A stretch of 64,000 nucleotides of DNA, taken from contig NC_054741.1 in NCBI RefSeq assembly GCF_018143015.1, positions 54,141,048 to 54,205,047 on the forward strand, written 5' to 3'. A program made the translations under genes and the position numbers. Under the pieces are notes generated by a model, which did not search any database, was not told where the DNA came from, and was given only the letters and a program-made list of their open reading frames with translations. Every line of letters begins with the position of its first letter. The first letter of the stretch is position 1. Source of the DNA: Lytechinus variegatus. Lineage: Eukaryota; Echinodermata; Echinoidea; Temnopleuroida; Toxopneustidae. Positions 34,601 through 49,600 of the stretch are shown in pieces.

Positions 34601-37600
34601 GAACTACATAGAGTTGGACTAAGCCTCGCTTAGATATGGTGCCACAAACCTTTATGAAAATTTTATTAGCGTTCATACATGGTGAGAATCTTTTTTTTTA
34701 CGAAACCCATCAAGTATAGGTTTGATAGAGATGAGAAATATGCCTCATTTTCATGAAATGTCACATGGCATGCATAATCAACCAAATATTGACTTTGAGA
34801 TGAAATGAAGGACTCTCATTTGGAGTCAGATTTTAAACTCAATCCAAAATGTTAGACTTTTGAGATAGTTAATGACTTTTAAAAATGGTTTGAATGAACA
34901 ATTTTTCACGATTTGGTCACACACGCAAATAACCGAATGACCCATGATTTTTGAAAGGCTGACATGTAAGGAACTTTGAACACATCTCCATATTTTGCCA
35001 GACGCTGACAGCGATGAAGAACAGTGCCCTCTTGCCTCATTGCCTGAAGTACCTCAGCACAGAAGGAGGATGCAGGTCTATCCTGTCCATGGTGGACGCT
35101 ACTTATTCTCTCTGTCTTCTTGGTAAGTGGATTATTATGTTGGAGGCTGTTCTCATGTTTTCTAAAACTAGTTTACTGGAAACCGGTTCAGGAAACCAGT
35201 TTGGAAGATCGCTTTGCTAGCGTTCCCACTTGATCACACGAAAGTGGTTTTCAAAATCACTTCACGTAAAGCGATCTTGTTGCTAAGGAAACGCTCTCAG
35301 TGGGGTGACATGTAGACATTCTACACCTGTCGTGTGGAGTAGCGCTCTCAAAATGTGCGAAGATCGCTTCAAGAAGAACGGTTGTGTCCTCACTTGCACT
35401 AAAACAGTTAACGGAGATCTTGAAAACTACATTGTGAGGTGGTTTTCCGAACTGGTTTTGAAGATTGCTTCGACCGTTCTCACTTCGCATTAAACTAGTT
35501 TCCAGTAAACTAGTTTTAGGAACGTAGTGAGAATGGTGTCTCAGACACAGTATGTATGAAGTTCTACTTCTCAGATAGTCTTATACCATTGTAAGCTGAG
35601 CCCAATGGCCAGTATTCTCAATAAGAGGTTTCAATTGTACCATGGTACAAAAACATGGATTATGCAAATTTCTCATTATTATCTTCTCTTTGAGCATCCT
35701 TTGCCAAAAGCGTGCATTTAATTAAATTTTTTATTTTAAGGCAAGTGATGAAATAATCATTACATGTATTGTGTACAGACATGCGGATAGTCCTTGGTTT
35801 TGTACCATGGTACAATGGAAAACTGTTTTAGAATATGGGCCATTTGGTCTACTTGGTCTGATTGCCATTTGGTCTACATTACTCTTGGTCTAATACCAAC
35901 TTAGTCTAGTTCTCATTTAGTCCAGTGCCCACATGGTCTAATGTCCACTTCATCTGTCAATTACTTTGGACTTTGTTGAATGGAAATTCCATAGTGAGAT
36001 AATGAATTTGCAACAAGGCAGCTAAGTGAATATTAATGTGTTTCTACTCCTGGTGATAAAGTGAACACCTGGGGAGCGTTTCATGATAGGACTTGTCGGA
36101 CGTTTTATCCGACAAGTCCCATTTTATCCGACAGTTACTATGGTAACAGTGCCATTCAGCCAATCAAAATCAAGGAAAGATGTCAGATCTGACAACTTGT
36201 CAGACAAAAGTGTTCATGAAACGCCCCCCCGGGGGTGTTTCATCAATTTTTTCGTCCGACAAGTTGTCAGATCTGACAACTTTCCTGGATTCTGATTGGT
36301 TGAGAAGAACTGCTACTATAGTAACTGTCGGATAAAATGGGACTTGTCGGATAAAACGTCTGACAAGTCCTTTCATGAAACGCTCCCCTGGGCACCATCT
36401 TACAAACAGTTGCAGTCGATGTGATTAATCACAAATAGTGTATGGCCAGTCAGAGATGCTAACATCCAGGATGCACATATGTATGTCCATTCAAAGTTTT
36501 GTCTAAATATGATGCATACTTCTGCAATGGTCATTCTTTTCCTAATATTATTGTTTCATGATATTTTTTTTCTTCTAAAATTAGCAAACATGGTCCATCT
36601 AGCTCATCTTGATAATGAAGTAAGTCCATGTGTTTGTATGCATTTTACTATTCAAATGTCTGCAATTTGTTAAATGGCTAAAACGTTTACCTTGTTTTGA
36701 CCAGAATGGGTGGGGGATCAATCAGCCCTCAACATACTTTGCAATGCTTTGCGAAAAATTGTTTAGAGAATAATTAATGACATATTCTTTGAGAGGCATC
36801 ATTAGCAATTTATGTGCTAGCTGAAAACTTAAGACATGAATAAGAGTTCACCAACTTTTTTTCATTTAAAGTAGCCAAACTGTACAGGGTTAGGTAAATT
36901 CTGCATATAGTGTGTGCATGTAGTTGCTCATTGCAACAAAAAAGTGAAATATACTGCGCATGACATGTACCAATAAACATCTCAAGAAATATGACTACAA
37001 GCTACCGGTGAAATTGGCATAAGATTCTTCAAAACAACAAATACATGTACAGATATGCACATTATTCAGATGTAGACTTCTTTCTATTTTGTTCACTTTA
37101 TTAAAGATTAAAATTATTTTCATCCACTCTCTTTACTTTGTGGTTTTGATTTTCTTTACAGAGCCTGATTAATAATCTACAGATATTCATGGTAAGTTGC
37201 ATTCGTAGATGATCTGAAGATGTTTAGAATGTAGCCATAGATTTCATCTTTTGTGACATGTTCTTGCATGATGAATTGTTATTCAAATGACATTTCCATC
37301 ACACATCATATTTGTCTGTTTTCAGTGATGATTTTGATTTCACATATTCTTTTATAGAAGAGATGGCTCAATTCTCAATCAAACACCCAAGCGGATGGAG
37401 ATGATAACAAAATAGAATTATTACATGTCTCATTTTGATTAGTATAATTATATAATACAAAACAATTTTGTCAGCAACCCCCCCCCCCCTCCCCAACAAA
37501 CAAACCCATAGTGGCATCCTATACAGGTATCTTTGTCTGTGAAATTTCTCTCCGATCAGGCATGTTTTGTGGCTGTGGTCTGAAATGACCCCCTTCCCAA

Positions 37601-40600
37601 GTAAAACGTGGTTTGAAAAGGTCTAAAACAAATGAAAGTTGGGTGAAAAATTTGATGTGAATTTAGATGTTTTATAATGCAGAAAAAAATGTGAGATGGT
37701 GAACAATTATTTCTGCATGTAATGATGTTATTTCTTGTGAGAAGGGTAGGTGGTGTCATTTTCTCATCAGTATTATACACCTTACATGACTTGATATGAT
37801 TGTACAATTTTTATATTGCCATATTTCATATACCAAAGTTAGCTATTTGCAAATTTAACATATTTGTGAATCGCTTTTTATTTATGTCCTTGATATCTGT
37901 TCATGTGTAGAATGTGACAACCACGTTATTGAACCACTGCCAGGCGTTTGTTGGAAAGAAGAAGTCGAACACCACATCATGGCATCCTGTGTTAGGATGG
38001 TTCTCACAGCCGTTTGATAACAGGTCAGTGGGTGATTTCAAGTCCGGTGTTGGCCTTGGTGTTGGTGTTAGTGTTGAAATTTGGATTGCTTCCTCTAGCT
38101 CCAAAACTAATTCAGATTTTTTAAAACTTATCCAGATCACATAATTGACATCTCAACAACTAGTGAGTGACTTTTTGGGACAATCTTCATGTTATTTTTG
38201 GTGTTATAATCGTGTAATAATTGACCTAACACCAACACCAAAAGGTCAACACTGAACTTGAAATCACCCAGTGTTGAAATGGTCTTTGAGGGTATTGTGT
38301 CTTGGTAGAGTTAATGAAGAGGAGTGCCCTGGGACCTGTTTCACGAAGGAGTTTTAATTTGTATTTGGATTTGAACCTTTAAGAAAGCCTCTTTCAGCTT
38401 TACTGTTTCTTCTCTGATCTGTATTCCAGGGGCCGGTAACAAAAAGCTTAGCAATGATCGTAGAACATATTTCTACGATTGATTATATTGACTACATTGT
38501 ACAGTCAGTCGTGAGTACTGAGTGTGCAATTAATCGCCAGCCTATTATGGTTGTGATTTCTGTAGCTGATTCTTTAAATCCTTTTGAGTCTTATCTTGCT
38601 CTGCGCAACATTATGTATTTGTATTATTATCATTATTATCACTCTTTGTATTTCAGGTTACAGGAGGCCATGGGCTTTGTGACGCAGCAGTTGCAGCATC
38701 TGTGGGGTCAGACCATACTTCAGACTTGCGTTCTGGGTGTGCTCAAAGGACCTCAACCAGAAGAGGTCTCCAGCCATTTAGATGGCAAGACTCCAAATAA
38801 AGGTTAGAACAGAGAAGAGATTGACAGGAGTGATGATGGTTTTTTGAAGAGGATGATAGCTAACTGGGATGTTTGTGATGTTGTGGGTGATGGTGATGAT
38901 TGATAATCTTTGTTAACATGGTGGCAGTATGACCTAACGATGCTTCATCTCTTGTGGCCAGTTGACTAAAATATTGTACACTTAATACTGAATCATTTAA
39001 ATCTACCAGGATTTATGATAGTAGAAATTCTAATTGTTACACTCTCTCACACACACACACACACTTTCTCTCTTTCTCTCTCTCTTCCTCTTTTTTTTCC
39101 TTTCTCCAATCTCTTCCATGCTAATTTCTGGTTTGACAGAATTCATTGTTTTTATGTTATTTGGCCGTATGTATTTTCAATTTTGGTTTATCATGATGGG
39201 GATGAATGTTGTAATTTAATACATGCACCCCCAACATGATATACAACCTTTATATGTGTTTTGATATTTCTTATGATGTAGAATTTGTGTAAATTGAATT
39301 TTTTATTTGATATTGATTGTATTTTTATGTAAATGATTGTAAAGGGTAATGGAATTCGGCTTTTCAGCCGCTTAAGATACCCTTGTTGAAATGAACCATT
39401 TTAAATGAATAAAAATACATGTCTGTAAAAAAAAAACAAGGGACATTGGTTGATGGGATGAGTGTAATTACAATGGAGTCAAATCACAATGGAGAGATGA
39501 GAGTCTTTTGTTGAAAGTTGGTGGACCGGGTACAGCAGCGTAGTGTCTTGACTCTGGACAATGACATATTTGCAATATCCGGTGAAAGATCCTAGTCCAC
39601 CATTTTTCAACAAAAGCCTATTGGATCTCCTTTGTGATTTCACCAGCATTTTTGGAGGAATTAGTGTGTTGTAGAGAGTGGCTCTGAAGCAAATGCGAAA
39701 ACTCTCTAAATGATGGTAATAGATGAGGAATTAGGAGGAAGAGGTGGAGGGGAAGGAGGAGGAGGAAAGGGGGAAGGAGGAGGAGTAGCATCAAGAAGGA
39801 AGAAAAGATGAGAAAGAGGAAGACAAAAAGAATATTGAGAAGAAGAGTGGGGAGGATAAAGGAGGAAGAAACAAGAATGAAGAACTTGAAAAACAGGAGG
39901 AAGATGAAGAAGTCATAAGAAAAAGTAGGAACAATGGAACAAATGACATTGACAATATTTGTAATAGCGTTGTGGATGAAGCAAATGGATTTGAAGATTT
40001 ATTGCATTTTGTTGGTGAATCATTGCATGATATGTAAAGGTGGAAGGAGGGGAAAAAGGACAATGTCTCCAAGTGTAATATGTCAAGGACAAAACCAGAT
40101 TTTTAAAAACTCTTCTTATTTACAGGTGGCAATATTCTGAAGAAATTGCAGCGCATGACATCAAAGCTGGGAAATCAAAAGTCATGCAAGAGCCTTAGCT
40201 CACAGGAAGTGATCATTGTGTGTTCGTTGTGTTCCATGTATCAGACTGCTCTCAGTACATTGACCGAACTCAGGAGAGATATACTAACTGGTAATTACAA
40301 ATAAATAAACCTTTCAAAAAGTTCTGTAACTCAAGTTTTAGAGTTGATATATTTTTTTTGTTACTTAAGTATACAACGTAAAGCAGGTATCATGGAATGT
40401 AAGATAATTTGTTGATACTCATATATTCATTTGTTTATCATCTGTAACTTATTTTAGCAATTACAGTAATCCATAAAATAATCCTCCTTTTTGTCAAACC
40501 TCATGGTTGTTAATTTTTACCTCACTTCAAGTAATTCTCTGTCCATGATAATTTGAGAGTATTTAAACTTTTCATACGTCTTTCCTGTAATTTATAGTTG

Positions 40601-43600
40601 TCTTTCCTTCCAATGTAGTCTTCGTAGAAGGTCCCAGTTATAAATAGTCAGACACATATATACTTATGGAATTGCCCAATTGCAGTTATTTCATTGAGTT
40701 ACAATATTGTTGTTGTAAATCTCCTTGCCAAAACTTTGATAAGTGTCTCATTTGGAGTGATTTCTTTGTGCATCTTTTAGGCCTGAGTTATCGGGACCTG
40801 CTCCTGCCTAGGCTGTGGAGATTCATAGCAGAACTAGGTCCTCATGGTGGTCTCAGAGTGTTCCAGGACTGTTTGGCTAGTAGTCCATCAGACCAGCAGT
40901 CTATTCTCTCTGTGCTAATGCTCTTCTGTGATAGTGCCAGCTACCTCATTGCGTATGTATTTCTTACATGATAAAAAAATTACATTTTGTAAGGGCTTAT
41001 TGATTAAGTCTGTGTGTCTCTCACGTGAATGAATATTGTTCTTTTCAGAAGATAGCAAAAATGTGAATGAAATGGAAACTTGAAAAGGATGAAGATGTGC
41101 TGTAAAAAAATATATCTGTACATGGGTAAAATTTACCAGTGAAATTGGATTAAAAAATCAGGATATGACATTTGCCTATTTTTTGTTGTTTGCAGTATCA
41201 AACTTAATATAGATTTAAGTTTTTTTTAATAATAATAATACATGTATATATACTTAATATAGATTTAAATCTATATTAACTTAATATAGATTTAAGTTTT
41301 TAGATAATAATAATGATAATACATATGATTTATATAGCATCTTTTCCATTTTGATTAAATGCTCAAGGCGCTTAGAAGAGAGCAAACATATAAGTAAAGC
41401 GAACCATTAAGAGAAGTACAAGAAAGTAAGGGAAAATGTCTGTCTTCAAACCTATTACCTGCTGGTGAACAAATGCAATTTTAGGTTGCCCTTAAAGGAT
41501 GTTGCAGAGTTTGAACTCTTCAGCTCCTGTGGTAGCGAATTCCACAGTGCTGGTCCGGCATGAGCAAAGGCTTGATCGCCCCATGATTTGTTAGATAGTG
41601 GAATATGTAAGAGACTAGACTGGGATGATCACAGTGTGTGTGCAGGTTGATAGTGGTGTATAAGAAAATTGTTGTAATGGGGTGAGGATCCATTGATGAT
41701 ATGATGAATTCTACCAAAAGTAGAATTTGGATGGCCTTTATAATGAAAAGAGCAACATTATCAAGAGAGTGCTGAGGTTAATCTGATGTTCAGTCATGTT
41801 TCAATTTTCACAACCAGAATCAAGCAATTAAAAGCATTATAATAATAATAATATAGGATATTTATATTGCGCACATTTCCACCTTGTTAGGTGCTCAAGG
41901 CGCTCCTATCTTACCCGGCTAAGCTAGGCGTTCATAGCGCTCACAGCTTCTTAAGGAATTACTTCCTACCGGTACCCATTTACCTCACCTGGGTCGAGTG
42001 CAGCACATCGTGGATCAGTTTCTTGCTGAAGGAAATTACGCCATGGCTGGGATTCGAACCCACGACCCTCTGTTTCAAAGTCCGAAGACTAATCCACTGG
42101 GCCACAACGCTCCACGTTAATAATAGTGTATCCAAAATAATCAATATTACTGGTTCTTGTCTAAAACCTTTATAATGGGCTTCAAACTCATTATTTTATA
42201 AATAACTGTCTAGTTGGACTATGAATGAGGCATTTTGACATTGTTTGATTGTGTAATTATTGGCATTGTTGCTTATCAATGTTCGTTTTGTCTGTTTTAC
42301 CATAGAATCTTGGATGATGGAGAGTTTTACGATCAACAGATTCCATTTCATCCTGAAGATCTTCTAGCAGTGTCTTCATTTCTCAACCTTTTCGTTTTCA
42401 AAGTCATTTGGGAGCACAATTTGGGTAAGTGAATGAGATTCACAGTTTGATTTGTGTTTTTATGCCACCATAGATCTTTTACAAGTACAATCTGTGTTAA
42501 GAAACGTAGATGAATGCCTTGACAAAGGAGGTGATTGCTGTGGTGCAAATCTCACATTTTTTTCATTGATTTTATTTCTCCATTGTATGATATCATATAA
42601 TTTGCCTATTTATTTATTCATATTTGAGATACAAAGGAACAAAATCTGGAAATGACAGTAATTGGAAAACAAATTTACATTATCAATGCTGTAGACATTA
42701 TTAATTGATGTTTTCCCCCTTTTTATTTACAAACAATAAACAATATCAGAAGAGACCACCAACTTCATTAGCTAAGGACTTGAAATTAAGTGAGGCCTTA
42801 AAAAAAGGGGGAGAAAATAAAGAACAATGCTTTGAGAGACTGATCTTTTTTAATGTTTTTTTTTTAATTACTACTAGTATTATTGATTTTTACATGAATC
42901 TCACTTGGTTATGCAAACATGCCTCTCGTTTCTTATCTTTTCAGATGAAAATCCTAAGCTGCAGAGTCTATTCAGCTCAACTCACACCCTACTAATGTTG
43001 CTCTATGATAAAGATTGTAGAAGGCAATTTGCTCCTTCCTCACATTGGCTTGTCAAGTAAGTATTAACTCATACACAACCCTTAGTGCCGATTCAGCCCC
43101 TACTTTTCACAATACAATACGAGAGGTTTTCGCTCACGATGCTTGATGACTTTCCTGATGACTTTCTTCTTCTGAGTCCCATGCATGTTTTGCAACCAAA
43201 TTTGTGACACCCTGGTACATGGCTTTGAAGTCAGTCGTGATTTTTTACCTTTATGTCAGACCAAACTGACTCAAGAACATGATTTCATGTACAAATCCAA
43301 TAAAAGCGAGACCTAGCCGCCATTGTTCCAACATTGAAATTCACTAACTCCCCAGTTCCTTGTTGATGTGGATAATTTGGATGATAATCAAATGTATTTT
43401 CACGATTTTGGCAATATTGATTTTCTATTATTGACTTTCAGGGACCTGAAGATGAGCTCGTTCAAGTCCGAACTGGAGAAAAGCTCAAAGAGAGCAGATC
43501 TCATCCTTCAAAAAATACCTCACGTCATTCCACACAGAGAGGTGAGTCAATACACAAATTATTTTGCGCATTGCATGTGTGCAAAAAGGCATTTTTGCAC

Positions 43601-46600
43601 AGATGCGGTGCACAGAAATGTTATGCTAAGGGCATTCTTGCACTGACATGGTGAAATGATACACATTGAGGGCATTAGTAAGAATAACATGTATACACAA
43701 GGCACATGTACCTATGGAATAGTTTTGAAGTAACAAGGATCCACATCAGTATACACATCATTTTGCTTGGGCATTAGAATAATTGTTACCTCTGAAACAG
43801 TTCAAATGCCCTTGGCTTAATGTCAGGGGAGTATGCAAATAGCTCAACATCACAGCCTAATGTTTCTGATCTGCTCTGTTTGCATGACGAAAACCTCCGA
43901 TTGAGAACACTATACCCCAGTTTTTCCATGGACCTACTCCATGGATTTTTTTTTAATCAATTCTCTTCTCCAGTACGATAAACCCTACTGCCCCAAGTAA
44001 GTATCAAAACACCTGTTTCTTGACCTTGGTCCGAAGATGACATAACAACCGAGCGCGGTCCCGGCAAAGCATGCCGCCATTTTTATTCACTTACTTTCCT
44101 TATTTCGAGGTCGATTTTCTTCGTTCGAAATTGAAAATGGACTAACATTGAATTTCTGAATACAATATGCCTTTGAAAACGTGATTAAATATCGAATACA
44201 ATAATTTCATTCCGAAGGTCCTACTACAGGCAGAGAAGTCTTACGTAATAGCACAGCTGTTGTTTATCATTTCGTCCCTGGCTCAACGCTCATAATCTGG
44301 CCTGTGGAGGTGAAATTGAGACAGCGGGGATTACCTGGCCAAGTGGGGTTGATCAGGCGGGTGTTTCATAAAGCTGTTCGTAAGTTAAGAGCGACTGGTG
44401 ATCCTGTCTTGCGGTAAATGGTACACACCATTGGCGATGATCACCAGTCGTTTTTAAAGTCGCTCTTAACTTACGAACAGCTTTATGAAACGACCCCAAA
44501 TGATCTCAAATACAATTTGGGGTCTAATACCGCAGTTTGCAGTCTGAACTACGGTCTTTCTCCAAACGGGGGTTTGACGTAATGATTAAATTATCTGTAA
44601 TACATGTATATGGTCTTAGGCCCTGTCTTACAAAGTGTTGCGATTGATCCGATCCACCACAACTATGGAAAGCCAGCAATAACAACATCTAGACTTTATG
44701 TTTATTCAATAAAATTCCTTGATATGATGCATACTCATACATTCACCATTGTCTTGACATTTTGGTGTGCTCCTGTTTGTCTACAAAGGACAGTGTGCAC
44801 ATATCCTGTAGGAAACATCATGACAAAAGTGGATTTCCATATAGTTCCAGTTTATAGGATCAATCACAACTTTCTTTAAAGGACAAGTCCACCCCAACAA
44901 AAACTTGATTTGAATAAAAATAGAAAAATCCAACAAGCATAATGCTGAAAATTTCATCGAAATCTAATTTTAAAATTTTTTAACTTTCGCTTCATTTCAC
45001 AAAACAGTTATATGCACATCTCAGTCGGTATGTAAATGAGGGAACTGATGATATCACTCACTATTTCTTTCGTATTTGATTACATGAAATATTTTTATTT
45101 TCTCGTCATTGTCATGTGAAATGGAGTTTCATTCCTCCCTGAATTCCATTATTTAAAAAAAAAAATGTTCTGGATCAGGCAAGGAGGTCCTAATTGTCAA
45201 ATTCATAAATATAGAAATATTGCATAATTCAAACAATAAAAACAAAAGAAATAGTGAGTGAGTGACATCATCAAGTCTCTCATTTCGATGTTATATGAAC
45301 TGGCTCGTTCATATAACTATTTTATGAAACAAATGTGAAACTTTAAAATGTCATAACTTTCTTATTTTACATCAGATTTTGATGAAATTTTCAGCATTTT
45401 GCTTGTGTGATTTTCTCTATTGATTCAAAGCAACATTTTTCTGAGGTGGACTAGACCTTTAAGATGAGGACCCAGATCTCCTTCAAAAGGAGCTTGTCTA
45501 ATCTTTAGCTTTGATATGTTTCAGTTATTTTTAGCAGATCTTTTCTTTGTAGTTACATGTATGTGCATGATTCTATATGTAAACCTTCAGAGTAATCATT
45601 CACACTTTTGTTACTTTTACTCTTTCAGAGAGTGATATTATTCAGAAAACGAGTGAGCGATGAGAAGAAGACTCTAGGTTATACAGAATCCCCAATGTCA
45701 CAGCCGCACTCGACATACATCACAGTACATAGAAATAGGCTTGTTGAGGTAAGTTGCAAATTGTAAAAAAAACCCCTCTGCATTCAAATTTTTAAATTAC
45801 AGCAAATGTTTTACTTAAGAATATAGCTTTCAATTTAAATTCACAGCTCATTGATTGAGAATGCTTAAGCGCCCAATAATATGTTACTGTTATTCATAAA
45901 ATTATAACAAGCTTCTTGCATTACAAATTACGGTAATCAGTAAAATTTGTCTAGGGGCTGAATCGGTCCTCCAGTCCATGTAGGGTATAAAAATACTCTA
46001 AAAATTGTTTACCAGATAATACTCCTGTGAGAACCCTGCTTGTCTCTCATGGCATGTTTTCCTTCAGCAAGAAATTCACCCACATTGTGATGCACTCAAC
46101 CCAGGTGAGGTGAATGGGTTCCTGGTAGGAATTTATTCCTTGAAACGTGTAACAGCTGCTCTGCTAAAGCCAGGTAATTCTGCATTATTGTAGAGTGCTG
46201 AGAGAGAGTTCTGGTAAAGTAAGTGTTAATTAACCTTATGAGCAAGTATAATTACTAATTATTATGATGTTTCCAATCTTAATCTTTGATTATTCTTAGG
46301 ATGGGTATCAGCAGCTTGCATCAGTGCCATCTCAGTCCCTCAAAGGCTGTATCAGAGTCAACTTCATCAATGAACAGGTATGAACATACTAGCCCAGATC
46401 CTGAAGTCCAGTTGAACTCTTTGTCTCTTTGTTCGACTGTAGTAATATTGAGCAGATTGCCAACTTCGACTAAAATCACATTTCATTTACAACATACATT
46501 GAGTGCATTAAGTCTATTGTATGTACACATACACACAAAGGTGATGTGTGCATTACACAAAGCTTTTCTTTTCAATGAACCATTTGAAAGTTATTTTTAA

Positions 46601-49600
46601 TTGATTAGTGTAGTCCATGCAAAACCTCTCAGATTCACTCTGAGATTAATGTGGCATAGGAGGGATTATGTCCATGGCATGCAAAGAGTCAACTTTAACA
46701 ATGGTCTTACTCTGCTAGAATTATGGGAAGCAGAAAATGTCATAACCTTGTTTCCATTGTATGCTTCTTATGTTTAGTATATTCTTTCCTCATGCTTTAA
46801 TGGTGAAGAAAACTATTCCATTTTTTCCCCTGCTGTTATGGTGAATAAAACTATTTTTTCCCCTGCCGTTATGAATGATTTGAGTGTCAAAGGAGCCGAT
46901 ATATCAAACCTGTACTATCAGAGATTTGTGTCATAATTGGCTTTCTATAATAAAATTCAGATTCATGAGCTTACCAGTTTGGTTTGTAAATTAAAGAATA
47001 CAAAATTGTGATGAAGTTGCTCTCAAGATAAATATACGTTTTGCCGATTCCACTGTAACTTAAACATTAAAGGTATTGTTTAACTTTGTGAGCAGCCGAT
47101 TTAAAAAATTCTCAAACCAAGATGAAACATGTGTACAAGTGCATGTATTAGAACTAATAAACCATTAAAACAACCATTATTGAGAATGAAAAGCTAAAAC
47201 TACAAAGCAAACCCCGATTTTGTAAATGGGCGTCTTATAGATGCCTAAATAGTACACATAAGTGTATGGGATGAAATTAAGATGGTGTTTCCGGTCACTT
47301 TATATGTCAATTTTTGAAGCACTAAATAATTATTTTTGAACGCAATTTTTTCTGGGCTACATTTTCGTAACATATCACAGACACATGTGACAAGTGTGAC
47401 CTTCTGGCTCAGATTTTTTAGAAGTCAAAGCAATGTTAACCAATCACTTTAATAGGCACTTACAGAACATTATGTTGACTGTAATTCTGTGAATGGAAAT
47501 ACTTTATGCTTGTAATTAACAGACATATACAAGTAAAAGAAGTTTAAACAAATTGGTTGTAAGTTGTCCACAAAATCTTCTTTTCTTTTGCAGTAGAGAT
47601 GCTTGTAGTAAAATATATTTGCAGCTGATGTTACCCCCAAAGTCATTGAAAATGAATAAATATCTCTGACTAAATTATTCTCAAGTACGTTGGACTGTCT
47701 ACTCATGGTTTTCCTCTTCATTTCACTACAAATAATTTTCTTTTTGAAATCACCATATTCAGGGTCTTGATGAAGCTGGCATTGATCAGGATGGTGTCTT
47801 CAAAGAGTTTTTGGAAGAAACTATCAAGACTGTCTTCAACCCTTCCTTAAACCTGTTCAAGGTAATTTAGATGTAGTTAATATGTTGAAATCATGAATAT
47901 GTATATAGTCACCCAAAGTGTATATAGGTCAGACCAATACATTTCAAAATGTTTCTAGCAAATTTTAATGATTATTTGTTTTATTTTGTAGACTACAGCA
48001 GAGCAAAGATTATACCCCAGCCCGACATCATACATCAATGAAAATCATCTTCCTCTCTTTGAGTTTGTGGGCAAGATGCTCGGTAAAGCTGTCTATGAGG
48101 TAAGTATGGTACAGGCAGCCAGGTCCACTCTAAGTTTGGGATTAAGGGATTATGTGGCGTTTTACATGTACATTTACAGAAAATGCTCTTTGTGCACAAA
48201 ACACTTGTTCCTCTGTTATGATGGAGTTTGTTTTATTTGAGGTGGGATAATCTTCAATTGAGAAAAAAAAACTTTTGGAGTATGATATGTGTAGATCTCT
48301 TTATTACTCTGTTTATTTACATTAGATATTTTAAGGTTCTGAAATGTTTTGAGAATGTTTTGATACCAGCATTCATACATGGATAAATGGCATTGTAGAT
48401 AGCTTTTTGTATTATCTCACATTTTATAATGTTTAATTTTGTATTATGGTAGTGATGATATATGTGGAAGCGCTGTGGCGTAGCGGTTCTGACTCTCGCC
48501 TTGTAATCAGAGGGCCCAAAGGGCTAGCGCCCTTTGGCAAGGCGTCAATCCACACATTGCCACTCTCAACTAGGTGCTAATTGGGTACTGGTAGGAAACA
48601 ACCGTCATTGTGGTTGGTTTAGCAAGTGTATGCCTAATAGGCTGCTTGAAATGTTATGAATCCAGTGACCGGGTAATAATAATTGTGAAGCACTTTGAAC
48701 AGTCGTAGATTGAAAAAGCGCTATATAAATGCCAGTTGTTATTCTAAAACATCTGTTAGGCTCTTAATTAATGCGGATGTTTTTAAGCACACATTTTCTG
48801 TGTTTATAACTGAACACAGAATCTTAAATAGGCCTACTGATTTAGAAAATCATAAACTTAACCTTAAGTGATTCAAAACGAGATTATAAAACAATCAATA
48901 CTGAATATCAAAGTGGGTGTCCACCTTCATTCAATGACTTACAATGGGGTCATTTCACATATCATCTGTTGTAAGGGTTGTTAGTTTGGTTTAAAGCAAC
49001 ATCTTAAACTGACGAATGGACTTGGCATTATGTACATGAGCAGATAAATTATTCCATGGAGAAGTCGCAATTGTTCTAGACCAGGGACCTATCTTACAAA
49101 GATTTGAGATTGATCCAACCAACCACAACTAAGGAAAGCCAGCAACGCCAACATCTAAAATGCATATTTGTTCAAATATATGCATACATTCATCATTTTC
49201 TGCTAATTTGATATGTTTCCTCTTTGTTTACAAAGAATATTGCGCAAATTTCTTGTACGAAAAATTAATGCATGATGGATTTCCATATAGTTAAGGTTGA
49301 TTGGATCAATCACAACCCTTTGTAAGATGGGACTCTGTTGTCCCTTTTCTTTTGTCAATTCTTCATCAGCCTCCCTTTTCATTTCTTTATCACCAGTGTG
49401 TTGGCTCAGTTGGTAGAGCGTACGTCTCACAACCGGGAGGTCAAGGGTCCAAACCCCGGCCTCGTCAGACCAAAAGACATTAAAAGATGGGAGTTGCAGC
49501 TTCCCTGTTTGGCGTTCAACGATTAAAGGGATAGAGCATCGTCGATCTGGCGCTGCACAGCGGCTGCGGGGCCCACGATCAATTGAGCAAAGCAAATTTT

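Noticed and set aside
39791..40072. 93-aa Ser/Phe-rich minus-strand frame
   Set aside because: It is a composition artefact of the purine-rich tract in UBE3B intron 13.
41891..42175. 94-aa open frame with [12 protein letters not shown]
   Set aside because: It is an open frame through the minus-strand tRNA-derived SINE.
49396..49470. Possible functional tRNA gene
   Set aside because: The D-arm and box B look good, but there is no acceptor stem and the anticodon loop lacks U33; better explained as a SINE head.
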